Source of the DNA: Verrucomicrobiaceae bacterium | GTDB lineage: Bacteria; Pseudomonadota; Gammaproteobacteria; Pseudomonadales; CAMLJR01 | NCBI GenBank assembly: GCA_028293825.1 | Contig: JAQGNY010000011.1 | Coordinates: 1 to 64,000 of the forward strand | Reading direction: 5' to 3' | Length of the DNA stretch: 64,000 nucleotides | Part shown: in pieces, positions 9,050-18,995 of the stretch | Layout: each line of letters begins with the position of its first letter | How positions within the stretch are numbered: position 1 is the stretch's first letter | Made by a program: the position numbers and the translations under genes | Notes under the pieces: model-generated | The model's database searches: none | What the model saw: only the letters and a program-made list of their open reading frames with translations | Told to the model about the DNA's origin: nothing

Positions 9050-9095
9050 ACTTCACCCGCATTTGCACTTTATATTAAGTGCAGATGGGTGAAGT
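9050..9095. promoter_or_regulatory. Long inverted repeat between urtE and the phasin-like gene
   Basis: ACTTCACCC...TGCACTT (9050-9070) faces AAGTGCA...GGGTGAAGT (9077-9095) around TATATT. The outer nine and inner seven bases pair exactly, with a small bulge between. No U-tract follows on either strand, so a terminator is unlikely. It lies ~90 bases upstream of the phasin-like start, which suits an operator or an RNA stabiliser at the urt 3' end. Confidence 0.55.
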
Positions 9096-9149
9096 ATTCA
9101 CCGCGAAGCAATGAAATGTATAGATTTTTTTGAAGTGAATAGCCAAAAA

Positions 9150-9845
9150 TTAAACCGCGAGATGACGGCTAATTAAATCGGCATTGAGATTGGCCATTTC
9201 GCCATTGGCAACTACCCTGCCCTTTTCCATCAGAAAGAAATGTTCGCCAATGCGTCGCGCAAATGCGAGTTTCTGTTCGACCAATATTATGGTCAATTTC
9301 TCCTCGCGATTTAAACGCAGCAGGATATCGCCGATTTCGGCGACGATATTGGGCTGAATGCCCTCGTTGGGCTCATCGAGAATTAATAGGGTCGGCTCTA
9401 ATACCAGTGCGCGCCCAATTGCCAGTTGCTGTTGTTGTCCACCGGATAAATCGCCGCCGCGCCGTCGCCGCATTTGTTTAAGTACGGGAAATAATTCATA
9501 GATACGCTCGGGAATTTTGCGTACTTTATCGCGACGCGCACCAAGGCCGATCATCAAATTTTCCTCAACGGTGAGCTGCGGAAAAATTTCGCGCCCTTGC
9601 GGCACGTAACCGATCCCGATACGCGGACGCAATTCTGCGGGCTTGCCCGTAATGGTATTAGCCTCAAGTTGAATGCTGCCACTGCGCACCGGTAACAAAC
9701 CCATGATGCATTTCAACAGTGTGGTTTTGCCGACACCATTGCGACCCATAATGCAGGTCCGGCTACCGGCGGTAATGTTCATACTTAAATCCCACAGGAT
9801 TTGCGTGCCGCCATAAAGCTGGGTGACATTTTTTATATCGAGCAT
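9150..9845 (-). CDS. urtE: Urea ABC transporter ATP-binding subunit UrtE
   Basis: A 231-residue ABC ATPase of the LivF/UrtE type. Walker A is GRNGVGKTT (~residues 34-42), the signature is LSGGQQQQ (~133-140), and Walker B is LILDEP (~153-158). It abuts urtD with no gap and ends the five-gene urt operon. With UrtD it energises high-affinity uptake of urea (or short amides) through the UrtB/UrtC membrane pair. Confidence 0.96.
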   Translation of the reverse strand: MLDIKNVTQLYGGTQILWDLSMNITAGSRTCIMGRNGVGKTTLLKCIMGLLPVRSGSIQLEANTITGKPAELRPRIGIGYVPQGREIFPQLTVEENLMIGLGARRDKVRKIPERIYELFPVLKQMRRRRGGDLSGGQQQQLAIGRALVLEPTLLILDEPNEGIQPNIVAEIGDILLRLNREEKLTIILVEQKLAFARRIGEHFFLMEKGRVVANGEMANLNADLISRHLAV

Positions 9846-10676
9846 TTATTCCGCGCCCCCCAAATACACTTCGATGACGGCTTGATTCGCTTGCACTTCA
9901 TCCATACTGCCTTCAGCCAACACGCTGCCCTGATGCAATACCGTCACCGGTGCATCGAGCGAACGCACGAATTCCATGTCGTGCTCGACAACTACAACCG
10001 AGCGCTCACCGGCCAGCGATTTTAATAATTCTGCGGTGCGTTCGGTTTCTTGCGCGGTCATACCGGCGACCGGCTCATCGACCAATAATAATTTCGGGTC
10101 CGAAATTAACAGCATGCCGATTTCAAGCCACTGCTTCTGGCCATGCGATAGCGCGCCGGCCAGTTGTTCGCTTTGTTCGGTCAGTCCGATCGTGTACAAC
10201 ACCTGGTGAATGCGATCAAATTGTTCGCCGGTTAACTTGGTGCGCAAAGAGGCCCACACCGATTTATCCGCTTTCATCGCCAATTCGAGATTTTGAAAAA
10301 CCGATAACGGTTCGAATACACTGGGTTTTTGAAATTTTCGACCGATACCGATTTCCGCAATTTCCGGTTCGCTCAATTCCAGTAAATTAATTACCTGACC
10401 GAAATAAACCTGACCGGTATCGGGGCGCGTCTTGCCGGTGATCACATCCATCAGCGTGGTTTTGCCCGCGCCATTCGCGCCGATGATGCAGCGCAATTGG
10501 CCGTCGGGAATATATAAGCTCAAATTGTTGAGCGCCTTGAACCCATCGAAACTGACGGTCACGCCTTCGACATACAAGATGACGCCTTTGGTGAGATCGA
10601 GTAGCCGTTGATAGTCCGCGCTGGCAACCGCTGCGTCGCGGCGCACCAATTGACGAGCTGATTGAAGCAGTGACAT
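9846..10676 (-). CDS. urtD: Urea ABC transporter ATP-binding subunit UrtD
   Basis: A 276-residue ABC ATPase with an N-terminal extension of ~30 residues usual for UrtD. Walker A is GANGAGKTT (~residue 68), the signature region is LSHGQKQWLEIGM (~164), and Walker B is LLLVDEP (~186). 'VVVEHDMEFVRSL' marks the H-loop. The start ATG overlaps the urtC stop by one base (TGATG), indicating translational coupling. LivG-like branched-chain amino acid ATPases are the nearest alternative, but the operon context favours urea. Confidence 0.96.
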   Translation of the reverse strand: MSLLQSARQLVRRDAAVASADYQRLLDLTKGVILYVEGVTVSFDGFKALNNLSLYIPDGQLRCIIGANGAGKTTLMDVITGKTRPDTGQVYFGQVINLLELSEPEIAEIGIGRKFQKPSVFEPLSVFQNLELAMKADKSVWASLRTKLTGEQFDRIHQVLYTIGLTEQSEQLAGALSHGQKQWLEIGMLLISDPKLLLVDEPVAGMTAQETERTAELLKSLAGERSVVVVEHDMEFVRSLDAPVTVLHQGSVLAEGSMDEVQANQAVIEVYLGGAE

Positions 10677-11863
10677 CAGCTGTTCTCCCCTGCGATTTTT
10701 TTACTTTCGTTTTCTTGGCTGTCATTTTTTTTACCAGAAAGAAAAGTCAGCGCTTGCTTTTTTGTTGCCAGCAATCCGGCGATACCTTTCGGCAAAAATA
10801 AAGTGACCAACACGAACAGCGCACCGAGTGCAAATAACCATACCTCGGGAAATGCGGCGGTAAACCAGGTTTTCGCATAATTAACCAGCAGCGCGCCGAT
10901 CACGGCGCCATATAAAGTGCCGCGCCCGCCGATGGCTACCCAGATAACAATTTCAATCGAATTCAATGGTGAAAACTCGCCGGGATTAATAATGCCCACT
11001 TGCGGCACATACAACGCGCCGGCCACAGCCGCCAGCAACGCAGAGAACACGAACAGCCATACTTTGTAATGATCGACGCGATAACCCATAAACCGTGCGC
11101 GACTTTCGGCATCGCGAATGGCAATTACCACGCGGCCGAATTTCGATGTCACAATTTTTCGGCTCAGCGCGTAGCCACCCACCAACGCGGCAATGCTGAG
11201 TAGATATAAAACAATGCGGGTGCCGTCATGCTGCAAATTAAAACCGAGAATATCTTTAAAATCGGTTAGTCCATTATTGCCGCCGAAGCCAAATGCATTG
11301 CGAAAAAATGCCAGCATCAATGCGTAAGTCAGCGCCTGCGTAATGATCGACAGATAAACACCAGTTACGCGCGAACGAAAAGCGAGCGAGCCGAACACAT
11401 ACGCCAGCAACCCTGGCACCACAAATACTAATAGCATTGCAAACGCAAAATGATTGACGCCGTGCCAATACCACGGCAACTCCGACCAATTTAGAAACAC
11501 CATGAAATCCGGCAGCAGCGGATTGGCATACATGCCGCGATCGCCGATTTGACGCATCAAATACATGCCCATCGCGTAGCCGCCGAGTGCGAAGAACGCA
11601 CCATGACCGAGGCTGAGGATGCCGCAATAACCCCAGATCACGTCGACGGCAAGCGCGAGTAACGCATAGCACAGATATTTGCCGAGTAACGTCACGGTGT
11701 AGGTTGAAATATGCAGCGCCGAATTTTCCGGAATCAGCAGATTGCAAATTGGCACCACGATGGCGGCCAGCGCGAGCAGCACGTACAAACCGACGCTCGG
11801 CTTATCCCATCGTGTTCGCATTCCCAACCAACCGCTGCCGGCTGCACTCGTAATGTTTTGCAT
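10676..11863 (-). CDS. urtC: Urea ABC transporter permease UrtC
   Basis: About 395 residues from the ATG at 11863; a TTG two codons earlier is possible. It has roughly ten hydrophobic segments and the LivM-type motif pattern 'WGYCGILSLGHGAFFALGGY' (~residues 77-96), the conserved GxxSLGHxAFFxxGAY block of UrtC. A charged lysine-rich tail ends the protein. It forms the transmembrane channel with UrtB. Eighty-four bases separate it from urtB. Confidence 0.96.
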   Translation of the reverse strand: MQNITSAAGSGWLGMRTRWDKPSVGLYVLLALAAIVVPICNLLIPENSALHISTYTVTLLGKYLCYALLALAVDVIWGYCGILSLGHGAFFALGGYAMGMYLMRQIGDRGMYANPLLPDFMVFLNWSELPWYWHGVNHFAFAMLLVFVVPGLLAYVFGSLAFRSRVTGVYLSIITQALTYALMLAFFRNAFGFGGNNGLTDFKDILGFNLQHDGTRIVLYLLSIAALVGGYALSRKIVTSKFGRVVIAIRDAESRARFMGYRVDHYKVWLFVFSALLAAVAGALYVPQVGIINPGEFSPLNSIEIVIWVAIGGRGTLYGAVIGALLVNYAKTWFTAAFPEVWLFALGALFVLVTLFLPKGIAGLLATKKQALTFLSGKKNDSQENESKKIAGENS

Positions 11864-11947
11864 AGACAATTAACTCAATTCAATCAATGGCTGCGATTTC
11901 TGCAGTATTTAATTTGCATTCTTTTATGCGTAGCGTGAAAACTAATT

Positions 11948-13570
11948 TCACGATTCCGCCGAGCGCCCTTTCTGCGGAAATAATCCGCGAGGTCGCTTCT
12001 GAATAAATAAAATAATAAATATCAGCACGAATATTTTCGCGAGCACCGCACCACTGGCCGGCTCCAAAAATTTATTCGCGACGCCAAGCGCGAGACTACC
12101 GACCAGAGTGCCCCATAAATTGCCGACGCCGCCGAATACCACCACCATGAACGAATCGATAATGTAGGCCTGCCCCATGTTCGGCCCAACATTGGTGAGC
12201 TGACTTAGTGCGACGCCGGCCATACCGGCAATGCCGGAACCCAGTCCGAATGTCAGCGCATCGACCCAATCGCTGCGCACGCCCATGGCTTTCGCCATTG
12301 CGCGGTTTTGCGACACGGCGCGCACATACAAACCGAGCGAAGTTTTTTTCAATAACAGCGATAGCAATGCGAATACGATCAGACTAAAAACCACGATGTA
12401 CAGACGATTCAACGTTAGCGAAAACACGCTGTTAATTTGCCAGCTGCCGCTCATCCAATCCGGCGTCGCCACTTGCCGATTGAGCGGCGAAAAAATTGTG
12501 CGCACCGCCTGCTGCAACACCAGGCTAATGCCGAATGTCGCGAGCAATGTTTCCAACGCGCGGCCGTACAACCAGCGAATCACCCCGCGCTCGATGGCAA
12601 TGCCAACCAAACCGGCGACGACAAACGCAGCAGGCACGGCGAGTAATAGCGACAACTCCAATTGATTCGGCAGCCATTGTTGAATGACGTAAGTGGTGTA
12701 AGCGCCGAGCATAATTAATTCGCCGTGCGCCATATTGATAACGCCCATCACGCCAAACGTGATCGCCAAACCAATCGCCGCCAACAACAATACCGAGCCT
12801 AAGCTGATGCCGAAAAATATTGTTTCCAACAGACGATAGCGCTGTAATTTACTTTCGATGGTGCCCATCACCACGCTTGCCCGCGAACGCACGGCGACAT
12901 CGGTTTCGATAAAAGTGCCGTCGGCATTTTTTTCCAATAATTGATTCAGCCGATTACGTACCGCTGGTTCGACATTGCCTTCGAGATTGTCGAGTGCTGC
13001 CAAACGCTGCGCTGCAGTGCCACTGTCGAGTTGCGGCAGTGCGATCGCTGCCTTTAACAGCGCGATGACCTCATCATTTTTTTCTTTGCTTAATGCTTCT
13101 TCGAGAATAGGTTTATCGGATTCGGTAACCGCGCCTAACATTTCGCGCGCTGCGCGCGCCCGCAATTTGGTATCGCTGCTCGCCAGTTGGAGCCGCGCCA
13201 TTACTTCGCGTAATTTTGTGCGCACAGAATTACTGATAATTATTTTCTTGAAATCGCTGGTATCAGCGCCTTCCAGTTTTTTATCGACAGCCACTTCGGT
13301 CATGATCGCCGGATCTTTACTCGTGTCGATACGAAATAATTTGCTGTCGCTTTTGCGAAAATACAGTTGGTTGTTTAGCAGCGCGTCTAAATAGGGCAGC
13401 GCCTGCTCTTTGCCGGTGTTGGCTACGTCTTCCACCGCGGCACTCATTTCGCTGAGTTTAGTGGTGGTGAGTGCGGCCAGCTTTTGGCTGAATTCGGAGT
13501 CGTCGGCAGACGACAAACAGACTGAAAAAAGCAATAAAACGCCGACACACAATCGTTTTGAAAATGACAT
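11948..13570 (-). CDS. urtB: Urea ABC transporter permease UrtB
   Basis: A 540-residue protein from the ATG at 13570, which has AAAGGA upstream. A signal peptide (to about SSA at residue 22) precedes a ~230-residue extracytoplasmic helical domain with HEAT-like repeats, characteristic of UrtB. The C-terminal ~290 residues are a LivH-type permease beginning 'ITFGVMGVINMAHGELIMLG'. It is separated from urtA by 172 bases carrying a large hairpin, an arrangement that usually lowers expression of the membrane genes relative to the binding protein. Confidence 0.95.
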   Translation of the reverse strand: MSFSKRLCVGVLLLFSVCLSSADDSEFSQKLAALTTTKLSEMSAAVEDVANTGKEQALPYLDALLNNQLYFRKSDSKLFRIDTSKDPAIMTEVAVDKKLEGADTSDFKKIIISNSVRTKLREVMARLQLASSDTKLRARAAREMLGAVTESDKPILEEALSKEKNDEVIALLKAAIALPQLDSGTAAQRLAALDNLEGNVEPAVRNRLNQLLEKNADGTFIETDVAVRSRASVVMGTIESKLQRYRLLETIFFGISLGSVLLLAAIGLAITFGVMGVINMAHGELIMLGAYTTYVIQQWLPNQLELSLLLAVPAAFVVAGLVGIAIERGVIRWLYGRALETLLATFGISLVLQQAVRTIFSPLNRQVATPDWMSGSWQINSVFSLTLNRLYIVVFSLIVFALLSLLLKKTSLGLYVRAVSQNRAMAKAMGVRSDWVDALTFGLGSGIAGMAGVALSQLTNVGPNMGQAYIIDSFMVVVFGGVGNLWGTLVGSLALGVANKFLEPASGAVLAKIFVLIFIILFIQKRPRGLFPQKGRSAES

Positions 13571-13635
13571 GTTTATCCTTTGAACCATTGCCGCTTAAAC
13601 AATTGCCGATTAAATACGGGAATTACTGTTTGATC

Positions 13636-13694
13636 GCTCTCTCTCTTTTCGGCCCGTTCAAAGTGGTGAGAACGGATTCGAGAAGAGAGAGAGC
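13636..13694 (-). promoter_or_regulatory. Large urtA-urtB intergenic hairpin
   Basis: GCTCTCTCTCTTTTCG (13636-13651) pairs with CGAGAAGAGAGAGAGC (13679-13694) with one mismatch, and an inner CCGTTC/GAACGG stem extends it. No U-run follows on the minus strand, so it is more likely a 3'-end stabiliser or partial attenuator than a full terminator. It would raise UrtA relative to UrtB-E. Confidence 0.75.
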
Positions 13695-13742
13695 TTCAAT
13701 GCGCTGCTGTTCTGAAATGATTAGCTAACTGCGCAATCAGAA

Positions 13743-15029
13743 TTATTTAGCGCCGCAGGTTTTGGTTTTGGTATTGTAGTTGCCGCATTTGATCGGTGCA
13801 GTCCAGTCGGCAATTAAATCTTTGCTGCCTGGCAAGTAGTCGGACCATTCGTCACCTGCCACTTCTTTGGTTTGCGAAACTACGGCGAACTGACCGTCTT
13901 CTTGAATCTCACCAATCAGAACCGGCTTCGACAGGTAATGGTTTTTGCCCATTACTGCTTTGCCGCCAGTGAGGTTGGTAATGGTTTGGCCGATCATCGC
14001 CTGCTCAACTTTGTCGGTCTCAGTGCTGCCTGCTTTCTGGACCGCCTGAACCCACATTTTGAAACCGATATAAGTCGCTTCCATCGGATCGTTGGTTACG
14101 CGTTTCGGATTTTTGATGAACTTGTGCCAGGTCTCGATGAATTTTTTGTTTTCCGGCGTATCGACGCTCATGAAGTAATTCCATGCCGCGAGATGACCGA
14201 CCAATGGTTTGGTATCGATACCGGAGAGTTCTTCTTCACCGACCGAAAATGCAACGACGGGAATGTCGTCGGATTTAATGCCTTGGTTACCCAGTTCCTT
14301 GTAGAACGGCACGTTCGCATCGCCATTGACGGTGGAGACCACAGCGGTTTTCTTGCCGGCGCTTCCGAATTTTTTGATTGACGCAACTTCGGATTGCCAG
14401 TCGGAGAAACCAAACGGCGTGTAATTGATTTTGATGTCGTCAGCCGCAACGCCTTTCAACTTCAAATACGCTTCGAGAATTTTGTTGGTGGTTTGCGGAT
14501 AAACGTAATCTGTACCTTCCAGCACCCAACGTTTCACACCCTGCTTCATTAAATAATCGACAGCGGGAATCGCTTGTTGATTGGGCGCAGCGCCGGTGTA
14601 AAACACGTTTTTTGAACCTTCTTCGCCCTCGAACTGCACCGGATAAAACAACAGGCCATTGAGTTCTTCGATAACCGGCAATACCGATTTACGCGATACC
14701 GATGTCCAGCAACCGAAGATCACCGAGACTTTATCCTTGCTGATCAGCTCGCGTGTTTTTTCCGCGAACAGCGGCCAGTTCGACGCCGGATCGACAACAA
14801 CCGGTTCGAGTTTTTTGCCGAGCAAACCGCCGGCTTTGTTTTGTTCGTCGATCATCATCAGCACGGTGTCTTTCAGCGTGGTTTCGCTGATCGCCATAGT
14901 GCCCGACAGCGAATGCAACACGCCGACCTTGATGGTATCCGCGGCGTGGGCAGTCAACGCGGTAAAAGCAGATGCACTAACAGCGGTGGTGAGGGCTACA
15001 TTTCGCAGCATTGAACGAAAGCGGTTCAT
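13743..15029 (-). CDS. urtA: Urea ABC transporter substrate-binding protein UrtA
   Basis: The 428-residue product has a signal peptide ending at AHAAD (~residue 30) and then 'TIKVGVLHSLSGTMAISETT', the start of a type I periplasmic binding fold. 'IDEQNKAGGLLGKKLEPVVVDPASNW' across residues ~68-93 is the UrtA/AmiC-like block. AGGAGCAAGAAT precedes the ATG. It is the first gene of the operon, and its promoter must lie in 15030-15534. Urea or short-chain amides are the expected ligands; the absence of urease genes here leaves the metabolic fate open. Confidence 0.96.
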   Translation of the reverse strand: MNRFRSMLRNVALTTAVSASAFTALTAHAADTIKVGVLHSLSGTMAISETTLKDTVLMMIDEQNKAGGLLGKKLEPVVVDPASNWPLFAEKTRELISKDKVSVIFGCWTSVSRKSVLPVIEELNGLLFYPVQFEGEEGSKNVFYTGAAPNQQAIPAVDYLMKQGVKRWVLEGTDYVYPQTTNKILEAYLKLKGVAADDIKINYTPFGFSDWQSEVASIKKFGSAGKKTAVVSTVNGDANVPFYKELGNQGIKSDDIPVVAFSVGEEELSGIDTKPLVGHLAAWNYFMSVDTPENKKFIETWHKFIKNPKRVTNDPMEATYIGFKMWVQAVQKAGSTETDKVEQAMIGQTITNLTGGKAVMGKNHYLSKPVLIGEIQEDGQFAVVSQTKEVAGDEWSDYLPGSKDLIADWTAPIKCGNYNTKTKTCGAK

Positions 15030-15534
15030 ATTCTTGCTCCTGTTTATTTGTTTTTAAGGGTCTGGTTAATTGGTTCTTGATCGATAACGCAACGGCCTGA
15101 ATTGATTAATTGTTACGCGATAATTTAGATGGTTAACGGCTCGGCTATTTTCGTTTTAAGATCAACTGCTGTTTTAATAAGTGCAATTGCCAGTCATTAG
15201 TTTTTCCGAACCGACAATTTCCGAGTGCGCTGTAATTACGAGTACGTGGCAATTAAACGAGGTAGGCGAATTATCAACAATGCGTCAAATGACGTATGTC
15301 GTTGCGTAACACACTCCGGCACCATTTATGAAAGGTCGGAGTGGCGATCCAGGATAGCAAGCGGAATAGACAGCCAAAATAGAAAGCCGACCCAGTTGCC
15401 GTTGAACCCATTCGGTGCCAGCATTCGCCGCAGTTAGTCATTACGTCGGACAAACTCAGTCACCGTGCATCGAGTAACGCGCGCTGTTCGGAACCCGAAT
15501 ACGCAGCAAATGGTTTTTATCGAAAGAGACATAG
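15030..15534. other. urtA/sensor-kinase divergent control region
   Basis: A 505-base gap between divergent urtA and the permease-kinase gene. It should hold both promoters. A hairpin is seen at 15312-15343. I looked for a sigma-54 site toward urtA and for the guanidine-riboswitch conserved blocks and found neither. Confidence 0.5.
15312..15343 (+). promoter_or_regulatory. Hairpin in the kinase leader region
   Basis: CACTCCG (15312-15318) pairs with CGGAGTG (15337-15343), with an inner ACC/GGT extension. It lies about 190 bases upstream of the permease-kinase start and has no U-tract. It may be a leader structure or an operator. Confidence 0.4.
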
Positions 15535-18500
15535 ATGGCCGAATCGCGTCCACACATTATTTCCAGCCAGCGTATTTCGAGCGTGCGCCGCGATTACAAC
15601 GCGTGGGTGGCGAACGAAACCTTGGAGGATTACGCGCTGCGGTTCGCGCCGCGCTCGTTTCGCAAATGGTCGTCGTTTCGCGTTGCCAACACAGCGTTCG
15701 GCTCGATCTCTTTTTTAGTGCTGGAAGCTATCGGCGGTTCGCTGACGATTAATTACGGCTTCAACAACGCGTGCTGGGCTATTTTGACGGTCGGTCTGAT
15801 TATTTTTCTGACAGGCTTTCCGATTTCGTATTACGCCGCCAAATACAATGTCGATATGGATTTACTCACGCGCGGCGCCGGCTTCGGTTACATCGGTTCA
15901 ACGCTGACCTCGCTCATTTATGCGTCGTTCACCTTTACTTTGTTTGCGCTGGAAGCCTCGATCATGTCGCTGGCGCTGCAAATGTATTTTCATATTCCAA
16001 TCGGCGTTGCGCATTTTATCAGCGCAATCGTGATTATTCCGCTGGTGACATACGGCATTACCAATATCAATCGCCTGCAATTGTGGACGCAGCCGCTGTG
16101 GTTGGTTTTGTTGGCGTTGCCGTTCGCGGCGGTGATGTTGAAAGAGCACGGTGCGATTACCGGACTACTTGCCTATCCCGGCATCGATGGCCGCAACGAA
16201 AAATTTTCGTGGATTCCATTCGGCGCGGCGACCACCGTTGCGTTCGCACTGATTGCGCAAATCGGCGAACAGGTGGATTTTCTGCGTTTTATGCCGGAAA
16301 AAACACCGCAAAATCGTCTGCGCTGGTGGAGCGCCGTCATTGTCGCCGGTCCCGGTTGGATTGTGTTCGGCGTGCTGCGGCAATTGATGGGTGCGTTTCT
16401 CGCGTACCTCGCGATTCGCGGCGGGCTGAGCGCCGCACACGCGTATGAGCCGGCGCAAATGTATTTGATGGCGTACAGCTATCTCACCGATAACAAAGAA
16501 CTCGCACTGGCCGCCACCGTATTATTAGTGGTGGTTTCGCAAATTAAAATAAATGTGACCAATGCGTATGCAGGTTCGTTGGCGTGGTCGAATTTTTTCT
16601 CGCGCGTGACGCACAGTCATCCCGGCCGCGTGGTGTGGTTGGTATTTAACGTCGCTATCGCACTGTTGTTAATGGAGCTTGGCGTATTCGGCGCGCTCGA
16701 ACGCGTACTCGGTTTATTTTCCAATGTGGCGATTGCATGGATCGGCGCGTTGGTAGCCGATCTTGTCATCAACAAACCGCTCGGGCTAAGCCCCTCCTAC
16801 GTCGAATTCAAGCGCGCCTATTTGCCCGATATCAATCCGGTTGGCGTTGTGTCCACGGTGGTGGCGTCGATTATCTCAATCGCGGCGTACATCGGTTTAT
16901 TCGGCGAAATATTGCAGGCGTTCTCCGCCTTCGTCGCGCTGTGCATCGCATTTATTTCAGCGCCGCTGCTCGCCTATTACACCGCCGGCCGTTATTACAC
17001 GGCGCGCGATCGCAACGAATGGCCTGGCACCACCAGTGCGGCAGATAAATGTTGTATTTGCGGCAATCAATTCGAAGCCGAAGACAATGCCTATTGCCCG
17101 GCTTATCAGGGCAATATTTGCTCGCTGTGCTGCACGCTGGATTCGCGTTGTCACGATGCCTGCAAACCGCAAACGCGTTTGCAGGATCAATTGCAGATGT
17201 TTGCCGATTGGTGTTTGCCGAATAAACTTTCGCCGCGGTTTAAATTGCGCTTGCTGCAATTTGTGTTGTTGTACAGCATGTTGGCCGGATTAACCGGCGT
17301 GTTCATCGGCGTGATTTATTATCAGGATTTTCTCGCCGTCAATGCGGTTGGCTTTGGCGCCAGCGCGACGCATGCGTCGGCACTCCTCTACGATAATTTC
17401 ATCAAGGTTTATTCTTGTCTGATGATTTTTCTTGGGCTGGCGACATGGTGGTTAATTTTAAATAACGAAAGTCGCCAGGTCGCGCAGGAAGAATCCAATC
17501 GGCAAACGGCGTTGTTGTTGAAAGAAATCGAAGAGCATCAAAAGACCGATGCGGAATTGCAACATGCGCGCGAAGTAGCGGACAAAGCCAATCAAGCGAA
17601 AAGCCGTTTTCTCACCGATATGAGCCATGAAATTCGCACGCCACTGAACAGCATTCTCGGCTACGCGCAAATCCTGCGCAAAGATACCAGCGTGCCGTCG
17701 CATCGCCGCGATGCTGTTGCCACCATCGAAAACAGCGGCGAGCATTTATCGCATTTGATTGACGATATTCTCGACATCGCTCGCATCGAAGCGCGCAAGT
17801 TTGAATTAAAGCGCGAGCCGATCGACTTCCCCGCATTTATCGAACAGATGGTGCAAATATTCAGTCCACAGGCGGAGCAGAAAAGCCTAGATTTTCGCAC
17901 TGAAATGTCGAGCCGGCTGCCGCGCTTTGTGCGCGGCGATGAACATCGGCTCGGACAAATTCTGATTAACCTGCTCACCAATGCAATTAAATTCACCAGC
18001 GTTGGCGCGGTTACTTTTCATGTCGAATATAGCAGTCAGGTTGCCGTTTTTACCGTCGCCGATACCGGCGAAGGTATTCCCGCCAAGCATTTGGAGCAGA
18101 TATTTCAGCCGTTCTGCCGGGTCAATGTCAGTCGCGGTAATGCTATTGCCGGCAGCGGCCTCGGTCTCACTATTTGCAAAATTCTGACTGAAATAATGGG
18201 CGGTGAAATCAGCGTAAAAAGCACAGTACATCAGGGCACGAAATTTACCGTGCGCTTATATTTGCCCGAACTTCACAACGTGGTTCCCCGCCAACCCATC
18301 GTTGCCGACAACATCGCCACCGATAATGAAATTCTTGGTTACGCCGGCCAGCGCCGCAAAATTTTAATTGCGGATGATCAACAGCAGCATCGCGAATTAT
18401 TAGTGTCGGTGTTGACACCACTCGGTTTTGATTTACTCGAAGCGGCTTCGGGCGAAGCCTGCTATACGCTAGCATTAGAACAAAAACCCGATTTGATTCT

Positions 18501-18993
18501 GACCGATCTCGATATGGGCGATCGCGTCGGCACCGATGTAATCCGGGCATTGCGGCAGGCCGATGTAAAGTCGGCAATTATTGTCATCAGTGCGCACGCT
18601 TACCCGAGTGATCGCAGCGAAGCACTGGCGGCAGGCGCAGATAACTTTGTCGCCAAGCCATTTAAAATCGACGAGTTGCTGCACAAAATTCGCCTGCACC
18701 TGCAACTCGATTGGCAACATCCGTTGGCTGCATTGCCATTAACGCTAATTCCCGTCGATAACGCTACGAGCAAAACCAGTTCGCCAAAAATTGCGCCGAT
18801 GCTATTTCCAGCCTCGCATCATTTGCGTGAATTAGAGCAATTGGCAAAAATTGGCGATCTACACGGGCTGTCGGAACGATTGCATGCACTGCACTCTGCG
18901 GAGCCGCAATACGCGGCGTTCGTTGCGCATTTGCAATCGCTGTCGAAAGATTTTCGTTTAGCCGATATTAAACGACTGTTGAATCGGAATTAA
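15535..18993 (+). CDS. NCS1 permease-hybrid histidine kinase fusion
   Basis: An 1152-residue three-part protein. Residues ~25-490 form a twelve-helix NCS1 (purine-cytosine permease-like) transporter. Residues ~505-545 hold a compact cluster of about nine cysteines (CCICG, then YCP, CSLCC and HDAC), resembling a metal site. Two more helices follow, then a coiled coil, a HisKA box (MSHEIRTPLNSILGY, His ~697), a HATPase (GSGLGLTICK) and a receiver (ILIADDQQQHRE; ILTDLDMGD). A short C-terminal helical region ends it. Divergent from urtABCDE and coupled to the next LuxR-type regulator, it probably senses a urea-like or nucleobase ligand through the permease fold. Confidence 0.9.
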   Translation: MAESRPHIISSQRISSVRRDYNAWVANETLEDYALRFAPRSFRKWSSFRVANTAFGSISFLVLEAIGGSLTINYGFNNACWAILTVGLIIFLTGFPISYYAAKYNVDMDLLTRGAGFGYIGSTLTSLIYASFTFTLFALEASIMSLALQMYFHIPIGVAHFISAIVIIPLVTYGITNINRLQLWTQPLWLVLLALPFAAVMLKEHGAITGLLAYPGIDGRNEKFSWIPFGAATTVAFALIAQIGEQVDFLRFMPEKTPQNRLRWWSAVIVAGPGWIVFGVLRQLMGAFLAYLAIRGGLSAAHAYEPAQMYLMAYSYLTDNKELALAATVLLVVVSQIKINVTNAYAGSLAWSNFFSRVTHSHPGRVVWLVFNVAIALLLMELGVFGALERVLGLFSNVAIAWIGALVADLVINKPLGLSPSYVEFKRAYLPDINPVGVVSTVVASIISIAAYIGLFGEILQAFSAFVALCIAFISAPLLAYYTAGRYYTARDRNEWPGTTSAADKCCICGNQFEAEDNAYCPAYQGNICSLCCTLDSRCHDACKPQTRLQDQLQMFADWCLPNKLSPRFKLRLLQFVLLYSMLAGLTGVFIGVIYYQDFLAVNAVGFGASATHASALLYDNFIKVYSCLMIFLGLATWWLILNNESRQVAQEESNRQTALLLKEIEEHQKTDAELQHAREVADKANQAKSRFLTDMSHEIRTPLNSILGYAQILRKDTSVPSHRRDAVATIENSGEHLSHLIDDILDIARIEARKFELKREPIDFPAFIEQMVQIFSPQAEQKSLDFRTEMSSRLPRFVRGDEHRLGQILINLLTNAIKFTSVGAVTFHVEYSSQVAVFTVADTGEGIPAKHLEQIFQPFCRVNVSRGNAIAGSGLGLTICKILTEIMGGEISVKSTVHQGTKFTVRLYLPELHNVVPRQPIVADNIATDNEILGYAGQRRKILIADDQQQHRELLVSVLTPLGFDLLEAASGEACYTLALEQKPDLILTDLDMGDRVGTDVIRALRQADVKSAIIVISAHAYPSDRSEALAAGADNFVAKPFKIDELLHKIRLHLQLDWQHPLAALPLTLIPVDNATSKTSSPKIAPMLFPASHHLRELEQLAKIGDLHGLSERLHALHSAEPQYAAFVAHLQSLSKDFRLADIKRLLNRN

Positions 18994-18995
18994 TT

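Noticed and set aside
15030-15534. Possible guanidine (ykkC) riboswitch or sigma-54 promoter near urtA
   Set aside because: The conserved riboswitch blocks are absent, and no TGGC-N-TTGC spacing fits on either strand. Only a plain hairpin was found.
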